Below the pieces are notes generated by a model, which had not been told where the DNA came from, did not search any database, and was given only the letters and a program-made list of their open reading frames with translations. Below, in pieces: positions 1-10,755 of a stretch of DNA of 64,000 nucleotides. Both the position numbers and the translations under genes were made by a program. The DNA lies in NCBI RefSeq assembly GCF_008831285.2, contig NC_045140.1, positions 22,008,370 to 22,072,369 of the forward strand, in the 5' to 3' direction. Position 1 is the stretch's first letter. Every line of letters starts with the position of its first letter. The DNA is from Nymphaea colorata (lineage: Eukaryota > Streptophyta > Magnoliopsida > Nymphaeales > Nymphaeaceae).

Positions 1-184
1 TTTTATGATGTATTTGTATCAGAACATGAATATTTAAAATAAGATAAATGGTCAATCGGTGATCAGGGTTGTTGCTGCATTACATTGTGCATCCTTACTC
101 CTTATTTCTTTCCGAATTCTGTTTCTTTTCCAATTTCTTGATCTTTGGTATTTATTGAGCACAACTTTTCTGGAAAAGAAGTTC
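1..184. other. No gene visible; probable intron of the PAA pseudogene
   Basis: This AT-rich stretch has no coding-like frame. It lies directly upstream of the first recognisable exon remnant of the proteasome alpha-6 pseudogene and ends in a pyrimidine-containing run before an AG. It is therefore probably the intron before that exon. Earlier exons would lie outside the window. Confidence 0.4.
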
Positions 185-2028
185 TCAGCTGATTCAAAAT
201 GATTGGTCCAGCAAGCCAGAAATTAAGCAGCAGAATTTTGTTTCCTATGAGGTTATGAGATGCCAGTAGATGTCTTGGAAAATGGTATGATATTTTGTGT
301 TTGTACTTTATGTGCTGCTTGAACTATAACTATTTCTATAGTTTCTATATTTACATTTTAGGTTGCATATTTTGGTCAAAGGTTAAACAACATGTCAAGC
401 ATTCCTTTTCTTCTTTCATTTTTTTTGAGTAGCTCTGCGTTAAGAAGTGCGTATTTCTTAAATTACTCACTGTGTTCCATGCTTTTGTGGACTTTGTGCA
501 AAGTGATTGTGCAATTTCCTTGTTCTTGGTGAGCATATCTGCATTAGTATGTATTTATTTTATATGTTCTGAATTTAATTAATTTGGTCAGTCTTCTGGC
601 TAACTGTGTTGCTTTGTTAGATTAAGCTAAGATTATGATAATGCAAACCAAATGTTTTTGGCACTCACATCACGCTTAATAGAATTTTATTAGCTTACTG
701 CGATCTATGCAAGAACAAGAACAAAATGTATGCTAATCAAGGTAGAATAATTTCACCAACAAAAGGGTAATTTCATGCTACATCTTTAATTTTACAATCA
801 GCTGTTCTGTCGTTGATTCACTATCCAGTGCCTTTCTGCCTTTTCTAAGTTTATCCAGGCCTGATCTTAGCATTGTCCATGTGGAATGAATCACATGATC
901 CAGGTGATGCATAACATGAAAAGCAATACATTGTTTCATTGCACTGTTGATGTATTTAGTCTAACAAGGAGCATTTGCATCTGCCTTTGTTACTTTCATG
1001 GTCAAGCTGATATCAGTTTGTGGCCCTTTCTAACTACACCATGTAACTATATGCACATGTTCTTTGGACACCTAAGAACTCAAGGATGTCTTTGTTTCAT
1101 TTTGTAGGTGTAGGGAAAGAGCTGGTCATCTTTAAGGCCTTTTCAGATGAGCCATGCATGCATTGGAAATTAAAAGAGAGGATCACAAAAGTGACTACTC
1201 TATGATTCAAGATGATGTTGGTTTCAGGGTTTAAGATAATTTATACTGAATTAATTGCCTCCCATTTATTCTGGTTAAGCCTGTTAGATAATATAAGCTG
1301 GTATTTTAGTCTTGCTTCCGTTGCCCACTTGCCCTCAGGCTGGAGTCAGAAAATATTTTCTGGCCGGAGAGAAGGGGGAGGGATGTTCATTCATGTCATC
1401 TTTGTACCTTTTTTAATGAGTGGGGAATAGGGTTGTTTGAGAATTTTTTTTTAAAAGTTTGGGCAGGGCCATTCCACCCTTTTGTCTTCAAATAATCCAG
1501 CACTGAAGGAAGTTCTGTTGGTTAATGCTTCATGTCACATATGTAGTCAGCTGATCCTTGAAAGTCTTAAGGTCCCATCTGTTTATGCACTTAACCTTTA
1601 GCTTCTGCTGTGTTTCATATTCATAAATGCAGTCTGAATGGCCATGAAGTATATGAGAGTTTTTGCTTCTGAAGTTTCTTGGATCATAAAGCCGTTAATA
1701 TGTGCAGGATTGCTGACAAATCAGAAGTTTATACACAACGTGCCTATATGAGGCCGCTTGGTGTTAGCTGTGTTTTTTTTTTGGGTTATATTTTTTTGAG
1801 AAGGTTCTTTCACATTATCAATTTTAACCGGACTTGCATATTGATCAACAAGTGTCTTATAAATTCTTTCTGCTTGCTTAACACTTCATTATTCCTTATT
1901 TCTTTCTCATTCGTTTTTGAAGTTGATGGTCCTGGGTATTGATGAAGAATTAGTGCCTCAACTCTTCAAATGTGATCCTGCTGGACACTATTTTGGTCAT
2001 AGTGTGTAAATGTGAATCTTCATTTCAT

Positions 2029-2078
2029 TGTTTATTCTCATCTATTATTTTGACTGTTTATTCTCATCTATTATTTTG
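2029..2078. repeat. Direct duplication, 24 bp, two copies
   Basis: The unit beginning tgtttattctcatctatt occurs at 2029-2052 and again, identical, at 2055-2078. It lies in an intron of the PAA pseudogene. Identity of the copies suggests a recent local duplication. Confidence 0.85.
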
Positions 2079-2387
2079 TTCATATATAATTTATGTGGTG
2101 AAGGGGGGTGGAAGGGGAGGAACAGTAACCATAACATCCAAGAGGCACATAAAATTGAACTCGTTTAACTCAGAGACAGTATGTACATTGGATTTGTCTC
2201 AACATGTGAAATGTGAAATTGTGGTCTACATTTTTTAATTTCTTTTTCAATGATCAAGTGTGCACATGATTTTTCAGGTTGTTTTGTTGTCTTTTTGTTC
2301 CTAAAAGGTGCAGAATATTTGTGCATGTATTCACTTATGTTTGTATATTTGCAGGCAACAAGTGCTCGGTTGAAAGAGCAGGAAGCA

Positions 2388-2444
2388 GTTGACTTTCTGA
2401 AAAGAAAATGAAGAAGTTGACTTTCTGGAAACAAAAATGAAGAA
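2388..2444 (+). repeat. 28-bp tandem duplication inside PAA pseudogene exon
   Basis: Copy 1 (2388-2415) and copy 2 (2416-2444) both start gttgactttctg and end atgaagaa, with a few differences and one base of length difference. In working PAA genes this segment occurs once and encodes the region just before the FTYEETVQ stretch. The unit length is not a multiple of three, so the duplication alone disrupts the frame. Confidence 0.85.
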
Positions 2445-2956
2445 CAATCAATCATTTACCTATGAGGAAACTGTGCAGGTAAATGTTTCTATATGGTCTA
2501 TGTTGTTTTTCCATTTATCAAATATTTTTCTCAGAAAGTTGCATTTGTGAAGTTGTGGTGCATCATACACCAGAACAGGACCCTCATTCGAATATTTGTG
2601 TTGACTGTTGTTAACTTGACCATCATAGGAATGACTATTCTGAAAATTAGGATGGAATTGGAGATGAACATTAGGTGAATGAGCTACTAGTAGATAACCA
2701 AATTTGGATGGACATAGTTTTGGTACTTTTATGCCGTCAGTCAATGTGATAGATCCTTCTTATGCTTTTCTCTAAGTGTCTGTTAGTCGCATAACTGCAT
2801 GTGTGTAGAATTATTGCTGTAAATTAGTGGGTGGTCAAGAAATCTCTTTTGATAAAGATGATTGTTCTACTTTTTCTCCTCAAATGACAGTGAAAGCTAT
2901 TTTTGTAAGGTATTTTTGCAGAAAGGACATTTGCACTAGGATGCTGAGGCCTTCAA

Positions 2957-3029
2957 GATGTCTCTTGCAGAACCTGTAAAAGATCTTTGGGCTGATGTCT
3001 CTTGCAGCCCTGTAAAACATCCTTGGTGA
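2957..3029. repeat. Imperfect direct repeat, about 37 bp x 2
   Basis: Two adjacent units start with gatgtctcttgcag and share a cctgtaaaa core. They differ at several bases, so this duplication is older than others in the window. Confidence 0.65.
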
Positions 3030-4233
3030 TGCCTCACATTATGTGGTGACATATGCGGATAGCGATTGCACGTCCTGCATTTTATGAGTAATACTGTTAT
3101 GAGAGGTTGGAACATTTATGTTAAATTTTTAAGCGAAGAAATTATGAAAAATGAGGTTTGTTGCAGAAAAGTTTATATATTGCAATACAATCAGAATATG
3201 CTTATTTTGATTATTTTTTACTGTTTCGAACGTGCTGCATTTGTGGGAGATTTTTCATTAGTATTTCGAAAATTTTTACGTTATTCTTCAGTATTAAAAT
3301 ATAAAAAATCGAGCTTTTCTTCAGTGGTGGAGAAAATAATGTATTGCGATAGCCTTGGGGGAAGATATTCCTTTATTAGAAGATCCTTTTGAGCTTGTCC
3401 ATCCCGAGTTATAGTGTAGCACTTACATGTTCGCATGTTGTAGTTGGAAATTAGAACTGCAGAAGCTTTGTTTTTCTTTCTTAATGGGCGGCTTGTTTCT
3501 GCTGATGAGTTGTAACTACGAATTTCATATTTACCGACAAGGTGTCTGCTAGGATGGAACGGAGTGTGGGAGAAGCTGCGCAAGAAGCATGAACCAAGAA
3601 GCAAGCGAACAAGTAGATTCTGATCTGGAAATTCTTGGATAGGAAAAACGTTTCTTTCTCGAATGGTTAATAAAAATGAACACTTCAATAAACTTTTTTT
3701 GATATCAAAAAGGGTGCATTTCAATCAATCGCTTTACTTTTTTCAAATTTTGTTAAAATCTAGCTTCTCTTCGTCATACATAAATCGTGATGAAGCATCC
3801 TCTATTTTATTACAGTATCTGCCAAACGCTTTTGACATATCAGAATATTTGAAAAGAAACTAAATACGAAAACAGAAGCTTAAGAACCACGATTGGTTTT
3901 GAAGGCATGGTGCTTGGCTTTCGACCCTTATAAAAAACAATTCCGTTTCTGTGTAGCATAGCATGGCAAGACTTCATCAGATCCATGAAATTCCAGCGTT
4001 CTCCTCCCTTTCCCACTCAGTCTGTTGTCAACTCGCCCCCTCAGAAATGATCTCTCTAACCTCCTCCTATGCAGGTAGGTATATGTTTGGATCTTGCGCG
4101 TGATACAAATGCTTGTTTTTTCACTCACTAATACGTAACCTAAGCACGAGCAGGCAAAAGGCGTCCGGAACCATCTGTTGCAGCAAGATGCCATCAAACT
4201 GGTCTAAGCGATCCCCTTTACCTACAGCTCTGT

Positions 4234-4292
4234 CTGTGTGTGTGCGTGTGTGTGTGTGTGTTTGTGTGTGTGTGTATGAGAGAGAGAGAGAG
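4234..4292. repeat. Compound microsatellite (TG)n-(GA)n
   Basis: An interrupted TG run (4234-4276) passes straight into a GA run (about 4277-4292). It lies in intergenic DNA and is likely to vary in length. Confidence 0.95.
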
Positions 4293-6050
4293 TTATGTTG
4301 AATCAGGGATCCAAGTGCATTAGTTGTTCTTTGATCGTTTCCTTCTGGGTCATTTTCTTGCTCTCCGTGGGTGTAGTTTCTTGTGTTGATTCCTCTGAGG
4401 TAGCCATACCCCTGCAGGGCAACTAAAAAAAAAAAGCAAAAGAAAAGGAAAAAAAAGAAAAGAAAGCATATCGCACTATCGCAGCACATAAACAAACAAA
4501 ATCCAGTATGGAATATTTCCATTAGAACAACGAAAAGAGACTTTCATGGACACCAAGCAACTATGCGATGCGTTCAACATGGACGCCAAGCAACTAACTA
4601 CTAAGCAAGGCGTCACTGCTCGACTGAAACAAAGAGCTCCCACCCTGGGCCAGCACCGGCGCTTCTCCACTGCCCTTTTCATCCCGCCGACTCTTTTCCT
4701 TCCGGTGGCCAATCCTCACGTCCAATAGACCTGGAGGTGCTGCCCTTACCAGCTGAAACGTCGCCAGAGGAGAAGAAGAAGAAGAAAGGAGCCATCCTGT
4801 TTGTGCTTCCGACCCCTGGTTAGCAAGGGCAAAACAAAGCAAGGGAGCGACGATATTTAAGGTGGCAAGACCATTCATTTAATTGCTACTTCACGTCTGT
4901 GGTTTGGTTCTGCTATTGACGCTGCAGGGCGGGTGCTCTGGCCCATGCGTGCCTTAGAAACTGGCCTTCTTTAGCCGCCCATATTGCTGACAAAGCTTGT
5001 TTTGCCAGGTTCAGAGCTTGCAATGTGAAAGCAGAAAGCATGCTACCGAGTCAGCAAAAGCATTGATGTTGCGTACTTTTTCTTATTGTTGCATGGAGTG
5101 GGTAAGAAGGGAGTCACATGCTGCTGCCTCCCAAAAACGCCTAATGCAAGAGGAACAATATGGAGCTTCAAAAGTTCAAACAAATTGTCCTGTTTCATCA
5201 CTACTTTTTTGTGAAAATGATCTGTTCATGAATGCTGAGGCGAAGTGTGCGCACATGCTGCGCTTTTTCGGTGTAAATTTTGTGTGCTTTCAGTAGAAAA
5301 TCGGCTTTCAATTTACCATTCAGTAACCAAATGCTAGTAACTTCTCTTTGGTTTCCACTTTCCTGTTTTGGTTCTACTGAGGACTGCAAAGTTAGAACTG
5401 TTCAAGAGTAATCCAGAGCAGTTGATTGAGGATCTGTACCTTGATTCCAAGCTTTCTTCCTTCTCGAATTCGTGTCTCGCAGTTTATGATTCCGGGTGTA
5501 TTATCATACCCCCAAGTGTGTAATTCATGGTCAAGATACTCTCTTTTTAGATGATTCCAACACCATTCTACTTCTGCTGGGACTATACCATTCCAAGCAT
5601 CCGCTTCTCTTTTAATCTCAACGTTCTGCCAGAGAATTCTACCAATGGACTAGTGGTTCCTCTGATTATTTGGTTATACCATTTTGAGTTTCCACAAAAA
5701 TGCAAGAATTTGGTCGTGATTAGAATCCACTGATGCCTCTGAGTATGCTTCTGTCTACTTAACGGTTGTACGCTTCCGCAGCTTTTTGAATGGACTCTGC
5801 CATCTGCAGGCTTAATCTAGCAGGAGGTCTGTGCTCTACCCTATGACTCGGTTGTGGTGCAGATTGTGCGCTTAAAAGTAGTATAGTCAGGCTGACAGCC
5901 TGACACGGTATGTTGCAGATGATACCTGTGCACAAATGCAGGCTGTGACAGCAATTACTAATTATTGAGCTTCAAGCAGTATCTTCACTGTCTATCTTTG
6001 TCTTCTTTCGGCCAGTGATTTAATGTGATTGACACGTATGAATGTAGAAC

Positions 6051-6116
6051 TGAAATCAGACGTGTTCCTCAGCGGATAAGTCATGAAATCAGACGTGTTC
6101 CTAAGCGGATAAGTCA
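6051..6116. repeat. 33-bp tandem duplication, two copies
   Basis: Units 6051-6083 and 6084-6116 start tgaaatcagacgtgttcct and differ at one base. They lie downstream (3') of the UGT at 6448-7848. Confidence 0.9.
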
Positions 6117-6447
6117 TGATTAATCATTTTATGTATGTTTTATATCATAGACTCAAGCAAATTGTTGAGGTGTTTGGTTTGCAAACAAGAGGAAAATGGT
6201 GATGAAGCAGTTTGCTAAGCGTTCAAGCAAAAGCAAATGACATATCGTCCAAACAGGAAGTTCGTACACTGACTCCCTCTCTCCAAACATAAAATTCTTA
6301 CACTAGCTCGCTCTCTCCTACACTCGGTGGTGCAGATACGCCACCCAGTAATATTTGAAACAAGAAAATCTCCTTTTTTAGCATGGTCTGGTGGAGGATG
6401 TGTTGAGATGTCATCCACCATTTTTTGGTCAAGAAAGAACGTATGTC

Positions 6448-7848
6448 TCAGACATTGGTATGATCATGCGCATAATTGTAAAGGTTGCAGACGAAATTGT
6501 GTTGGTAGTCATCGTGGAGCCGCTGGTTGGAAAAAATTGCTTTCATCTGCCTTGCTCTAACTCTGAAGACTTTTCCCTCGTCCTCCACCATTACGTATCT
6601 CACGGCTTTGGCCATTCCCTCTCTAGTAAAAGTCCCATCTTCCTTTCTTTCCACTTCAACTCCAATTCCCTTCTCAACCAGCAATCTCGCATTCAGTCCT
6701 TGATCTGCCATCATGGGCAGCAGTATCATTGCATGCCCAAACTGCAGGGACTCTATTATGGTTCCCCATCCAGAGTGAAACAGGCACCCCCCAATGGCTT
6801 TATGTGCCAGAATCTCCACCTGTGGCACCCAGCCGTTAATGCAAATTACCCCATGGCTCCTGGTCCTTTCCTCGAACCCATTTGGCAGCACACCATTCTC
6901 ATCGTTCACATATGGCGGTTTCCTTAAAACCCAAATGAAGTGCAGCCCAGAAAGCTCTAGCCCGTAAGCTAACTCTTGAATCTCTTCTCTAGTCATTCTA
7001 TATTCACTTCCAAATCCAACAAACAGAACTGTTCCTGGTCTTTGCTTGTCCAACCACCTAAAAGTTCTATTCACCAGAGTGTCTTCAGTACTACTATTAG
7101 TTCTTCTTTCTACCAATGTTGGAAGTATGCCAACCGGGACTACTGGTTTCTTGTAGAGTTGGTTAAGGAGATCTACATATCTACATTCAAACTCTCTGCA
7201 AGTTCTTATGGCAACAAACTTGCAACCTCTGATTGCCGCCTGAAGGCGCTCTGCGCTACTCCTACCAGAAGCATCAATCTGATTGAGAGAACTGCATAAG
7301 GAAACTGCTTCATGGTTGGTGTACTTGATGGATGTGGGGAAGGTAAACCATTGGGGGGCGTATGCAAAGTCTTTTGGGGATGTTCTGGACTGCAGATGCT
7401 CAGGAGGACCTAGAAAGGCAAGAGTGGCAGCAGAAAACACACTAAAGAACACAGTTGGCACTCTGTATTTGTCTGCAATTTCTAGTACCCAAGAGGGAAC
7501 GAAATCGTGGACTATCCAATCTGGGGAGCCATGAACGACGACTTTCTCGAAGAGGTCCTTAAGGCCATCATATGCTTTCTTCAGATATTGGACTTTCTCC
7601 AATGGCATGTCAATGGTGGCCTCTGCATTCTCGGGAAGTTTCCCTTCTGAGAGTAAAGGAAGTTGCACAAGATTTATCAGTTTTTCTAAGTTTGAAGGAA
7701 CTGGCGGCAGCCTTTTCAGGTTTCCGGGGGTGGAAACATATGATACTTTTAGGCCCTTGAGAGCTAAGCATTTGGAGAGCTCGAAAAACGGAAGCAAGTG
7801 GCCGAAGGCTGACCATGGTAGAAGCACTATATGAAGTACGCTGGCCAT
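6448..7848 (-). CDS. UDP-glycosyltransferase, UGT91/79/94-like, copy 1
   Basis: A family-1 (GT-B fold) glycosyltransferase of 466 aa, typical in length, encoded without introns. Such cytosolic enzymes move a sugar from a UDP-sugar to a small acceptor; this subgroup includes many enzymes that add a sugar to an existing glycoside. The probable catalytic pair is His17 (in SAFGHLLP) and Asp115 (in WIVHDF). The 44-residue PSPG sugar-donor box runs from Trp340 to Gln383 and keeps GW, the conserved Glu and the closing DQ. It reads FHSGWGTIIE where other UGTs have THCGWNS; that change is common in the UGT91-like group. A TATA-like element stands about 41 bp upstream of the ATG. A second UGT follows 1.5 kb away on the same strand, so this is a tandem pair. 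Sugar donor and acceptor cannot be told from the sequence. Confidence 0.95.
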   Translation of the reverse strand: MASVLHIVLLPWSAFGHLLPFFELSKCLALKGLKVSYVSTPGNLKRLPPVPSNLEKLINLVQLPLLSEGKLPENAEATIDMPLEKVQYLKKAYDGLKDLFEKVVVHGSPDWIVHDFVPSWVLEIADKYRVPTVFFSVFSAATLAFLGPPEHLQSRTSPKDFAYAPQWFTFPTSIKYTNHEAVSLCSSLNQIDASGRSSAERLQAAIRGCKFVAIRTCREFECRYVDLLNQLYKKPVVPVGILPTLVERRTNSSTEDTLVNRTFRWLDKQRPGTVLFVGFGSEYRMTREEIQELAYGLELSGLHFIWVLRKPPYVNDENGVLPNGFEERTRSHGVICINGWVPQVEILAHKAIGGCLFHSGWGTIIESLQFGHAMILLPMMADQGLNARLLVEKGIGVEVERKEDGTFTREGMAKAVRYVMVEDEGKVFRVRARQMKAIFSNQRLHDDYQHNFVCNLYNYAHDHTNV

Positions 7849-7888
7849 GGATGTAGATGTTGTACTCGCTTTTCTATAGGCATAAGAA

Positions 7889-7897
7889 TTTATATAA
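7889..7897 (-). promoter_or_regulatory. Possible TATA box of UGT copy 1
   Basis: The minus strand reads TTATATAAA about 41 bp upstream of the start codon. If used, the 5' leader would be very short, roughly 10-20 nt. Confidence 0.45.
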
Positions 7898-9315
7898 TTT
7901 CACATGAGAATTGCAAGGTGACTTACGTTTCAATCCGTTGCCATAACGTGCAAGTCTAATGACAGGCCATCTTCCCATGACCGAGCATTTTGGAAGGAAG
8001 AAGGGACCCGCTGCAACGTGATCTTTAAACTTTCAAGTTTCCTTCTTCCAGAAACGTAACCAAAGGGTGTGTGATTTCTTTAGTTCAAAAGTAGTTGGAA
8101 ATTCACTATCGATTTAGTTTTTGAGTTTGTTTTCCTTGAAATGAAAACCCAAACTTCGAAACCCACATTTGGATCTGTTAATTTAAATGCATAAACGAGA
8201 TATTGTGAGACCAATGATCTAAACTTACTAAAACTTTACAACTTGTTCAGTTTATATATCTCAATGAAAACTGATTTACAAATGTATGTGTAAGGTTATG
8301 AACATGCTGGCATTTGAAATAAAAGCACATACAAAAATTTAGTTTTTGAAATCATACTACATCCAACCGAATACAGCTCAGAACCCCATAAGCAGGGAAA
8401 ATGAGGGGCCTATAGTAGGGATGAACTTGTTGCTTGCCCGAAATATTTATGCATGTAAACTGTGCTCCAATCCTGGTTTGGAGGGAGGTCCGTTATCTAC
8501 TCTTAAACTTAAGTGTCTGCATAATCACTTGCTCCACCCAGTGACTGCTGCCCAATTAAAGGAAAATTTTGATTCCATATGCGCATGTCCTAGATAGCTA
8601 GGTCATCATAGGTTTTTTTCATTCCTTCCTTGTTAGGGTAATGCCAATATTATTGGTAGCTAAACTTGTCCTCGGCAATTTCTTGGCCAATATTAATGAA
8701 TCCTGATAAATTAGGACGAAAAATTGCTCAACCTTCACACATAAAAAAGTCTTAATCGCTTCGTGATCAATTGGCAATGCTAAATTGTTGTCATCTTTCA
8801 CAAGAAATTAGTCATTCATACAAGAGGAAAATGCATTTATGAGGTGGTCTGGCAGCAAAGATACCTTGTGAGTGCCCCATGACTATACAATAAATATTGG
8901 GACAGGTTTATTTGGCACTATAGCTATTGTTACATGACCCTACTTCAATATTTAGTACAGTTATTGACATAAACAAGTTGCTTAGGTGATCGTGTATTCC
9001 ATTTATTTTGTTGTTTCCCTATAAATACTTGTGCTTGCCAGCTGATGAAGACTGACAACAAACCGATGGAAAGGAAAGAATATCAACAAAACCTACCAAC
9101 GATGGGTGAAACAACAGCTAAGAACAAAAACAGATATCAAGTGATACGAGTTTAAATGAGTAAAGCTCGACTCAATTTACCAAGGGGAGCTTGAGCTCAC
9201 CTCATAAAGCTTGACTCGAGCTCCAGCCGAGCAATATGTGGCTCGAGCCAAACTTGGCTCGTTTGTTTACACTCCAAATTGCAACACAACTTTCTCTCAC
9301 CAAAAGTAACATATG
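7898..9315. other. Spacer between the two UGT genes
   Basis: AT-rich intergenic DNA without a convincing frame. It should hold the copy 1 promoter (right of 7848) and the copy 2 3' region (left of 9316). A GCTCGA-rich patch lies near its right end. Confidence 0.6.
9146..9270. repeat. GAGCTCGA/GGCTCGAG-rich dispersed-repeat-like patch
   Basis: Variants of the words agctcgactc, gagcttgagctc, gactcgagctc and ggctcgagccaaacttggctcg crowd this short stretch. I recall similar clusters dispersed in plant genomes, often in decayed transposons, but I cannot assign a family. A related patch occurs near 21241-21310. Confidence 0.3.
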
Positions 9316-10755
9316 TTAACTCATGCACCTCTGCTTTTGGTACCCAACTAAATATTCAGCCACCTCATCCATATAGGTTTCATGGAGACTCTTGTTAGCG
9401 AAAATTGGCATCATCTCCCTCGCCTTGGCCCTAAGTGGCTCCCCTTCAGCTTCAACCATCACTAGTCTGAGTGCCTTGGCAACTTCCACCCTTGTGAACC
9501 TTCCATCCTTCTCATCCCTCTCTATCTCTATTCCAATCTTCTTCTCCGCTGCTAGCCTTGCATTCAAACCTTGGTCGAGTATCATTGGTGCAAGGATGAG
9601 TGGGAGCCCAAACTGGAGGGCCTCTACTATAGAGCCCCACCCTGAGTGGAACAAGTACCCTCCAATGGATGGGTGAGCCATGATCTTGATCTGGGGAGCC
9701 CACCCCACGCAGACGAGCCCCCGTGGAGCCACTCGGGCTCGAAAGCCCTCCGGCAGCACGTCCACTTCTTCCGGCACGCCGAGTGGGTTCCTTAGCAGCC
9801 ATATGAAGGGCAGGTTTGAGGTCTCCAGCCCGAAGGCTAGCTCATGCATTTGCTCTACGCTCAGCTTGAACTCACTTCCGAACCCCACAAGCGCAACAGA
9901 TCTGGGGGCTTGCTCATCTAGCCACCGGAACCGGCTACCCCACTCTGAGCCTACCGGGGTTGAGTCCCAAAGGTCTTGAGCTGGGGGGAGCAGGCCCACC
10001 GGTTTGACTGGCTTTCCGTTCATCTCCTTCACCACGTTGAGATAGGCTCCCTCGTACTCCATGCAGCTTCTTATCAGTACTGTCTGGCAACCTTCAATGA
10101 CAGTGACAAACCGTACAGGATCCGGCACGCCGGAAACGTTTTCCCCGAGGTCGCTGGACCAGGAGACAGCTTCATAGTGACGGAATTTGACGGTGGACGG
10201 GAAGTCGATCCATTTGGGCACCACCGTGAAGTCCTCGGGCTTTGACCGGCCACGGTCGCCGGCTAATGACCTGGGTGGGCCCATGAATGATGCCGTTGCG
10301 GCACTGTATACGCTGAAGAACGCACTTGGGACGCCGAACCTCATCGCCACTCGAGGCGCCCAAAAAGTGACGCAGTCGTAAATGATCCAGTCCGGCGAAG
10401 TTGCTGCTACGAACCCACTGAAAGGCGCCTCGAGCCCATCGTAGGCCTTCTTCAAGTACTGAACGTCCCCCAGCTCGAGGTCGACGGTGGCCTCGGCGTT
10501 CTCCGGCAGACCATCAACGAAGGGGAGCGGGAAGTTGACGAGATCGATCTGGGAGGCCAGGTGTGGGGGTATCACTGGTAGTCTCTGTAAGTTCCTTGGC
10601 GTGGAGATAAAGGAGACTTTGATCCCTCTGGCTGCCAAGGACTTGGAGAGCTCGAGGAAAGGGAGCAAGTGACCGAAGGCCAGCCATGGGAGAACAACGA
10701 CATGGCATCCTCTGCTCTCCTCCATGGCGGCGCCGGCGTTGAGTGGTTGGGACAT
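9316..10755 (-). CDS. UDP-glycosyltransferase, UGT91/79/94-like, copy 2
   Basis: An intronless GT1 enzyme of 479 aa, clearly related to the neighbouring copy; both share PENAEAT and VQYLKKAYDGL. The catalytic pair is inferred as His29 (LAFGHLLP) and Asp127 (WIIYDC). The PSPG box spans Trp352 to Gln395 with HSGWGSIVEALQFG. The first ATG gives a ten-residue extension before MEESRGCHVV; starting at Met11 would give an N-terminus more like copy 1. This copy is much more GC-rich than copy 1, and the two differ at many residues, so the duplication is not recent and they probably use different substrates. Activity is inferred from the intact motifs. Confidence 0.95.
   Translation of the reverse strand: MSQPLNAGAAMEESRGCHVVVLPWLAFGHLLPFLELSKSLAARGIKVSFISTPRNLQRLPVIPPHLASQIDLVNFPLPFVDGLPENAEATVDLELGDVQYLKKAYDGLEAPFSGFVAATSPDWIIYDCVTFWAPRVAMRFGVPSAFFSVYSAATASFMGPPRSLAGDRGRSKPEDFTVVPKWIDFPSTVKFRHYEAVSWSSDLGENVSGVPDPVRFVTVIEGCQTVLIRSCMEYEGAYLNVVKEMNGKPVKPVGLLPPAQDLWDSTPVGSEWGSRFRWLDEQAPRSVALVGFGSEFKLSVEQMHELAFGLETSNLPFIWLLRNPLGVPEEVDVLPEGFRARVAPRGLVCVGWAPQIKIMAHPSIGGYLFHSGWGSIVEALQFGLPLILAPMILDQGLNARLAAEKKIGIEIERDEKDGRFTRVEVAKALRLVMVEAEGEPLRAKAREMMPIFANKSLHETYMDEVAEYLVGYQKQRCMS

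Larger units (their letters stand above)
185..2478 (+). pseudogene. 20S proteasome subunit alpha-6 (PAA) pseudogene, intron-containing, 5' part outside window
   Basis: Four exon remnants match consecutive segments of the plant proteasome alpha type-6 subunit, part of the outer ring of the 20S core. Remnant A (about 185-284) reads like TADARTLVQQARNEAAEF through GYEMPVDVL. B (1708 to about 1766) reads IADKSEVYTQRAYMRPLGV. C (1923 to about 2001) reads MVLGIDEELVPQLFKCDPAG then HYFGH. D (2355-2478) covers ATSARLKEQEAVDFL to FTYEETVQ and ends at a good GT donor. Remnant A has at least three in-frame stops and one base too few at its 3' junction. The donor of B is not GT. D contains a 28-bp tandem duplication that shifts the frame and brings in a TGA. 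Intron positions are kept, so this is a decayed genomic copy and not a retrocopy. The C-terminal segment after ETVQ was not found downstream. Confidence 0.85.
2479..6050. other. Intergenic DNA, no supported gene
   Basis: About 3.6 kb of mostly AT-rich sequence. The longest open frames (for example 3281-3724 minus, 147 codons) have no recognisable domain and are rich in Ser, Phe and Leu, as expected by chance. A 37-bp imperfect direct repeat starting gatgtctcttgcag lies at 2957-2993 and 2994 to about 3029. A microsatellite lies at 4234-4292. The missing C-terminal exon of the PAA pseudogene was searched for here and not found. Confidence 0.6.

Noticed and set aside
6391-6927. 178-codon plus-strand open frame
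   Set aside because: It is antisense to the UGT at 6448-7848, whose PSPG box and catalytic residues are clear; the plus frame has no domain.
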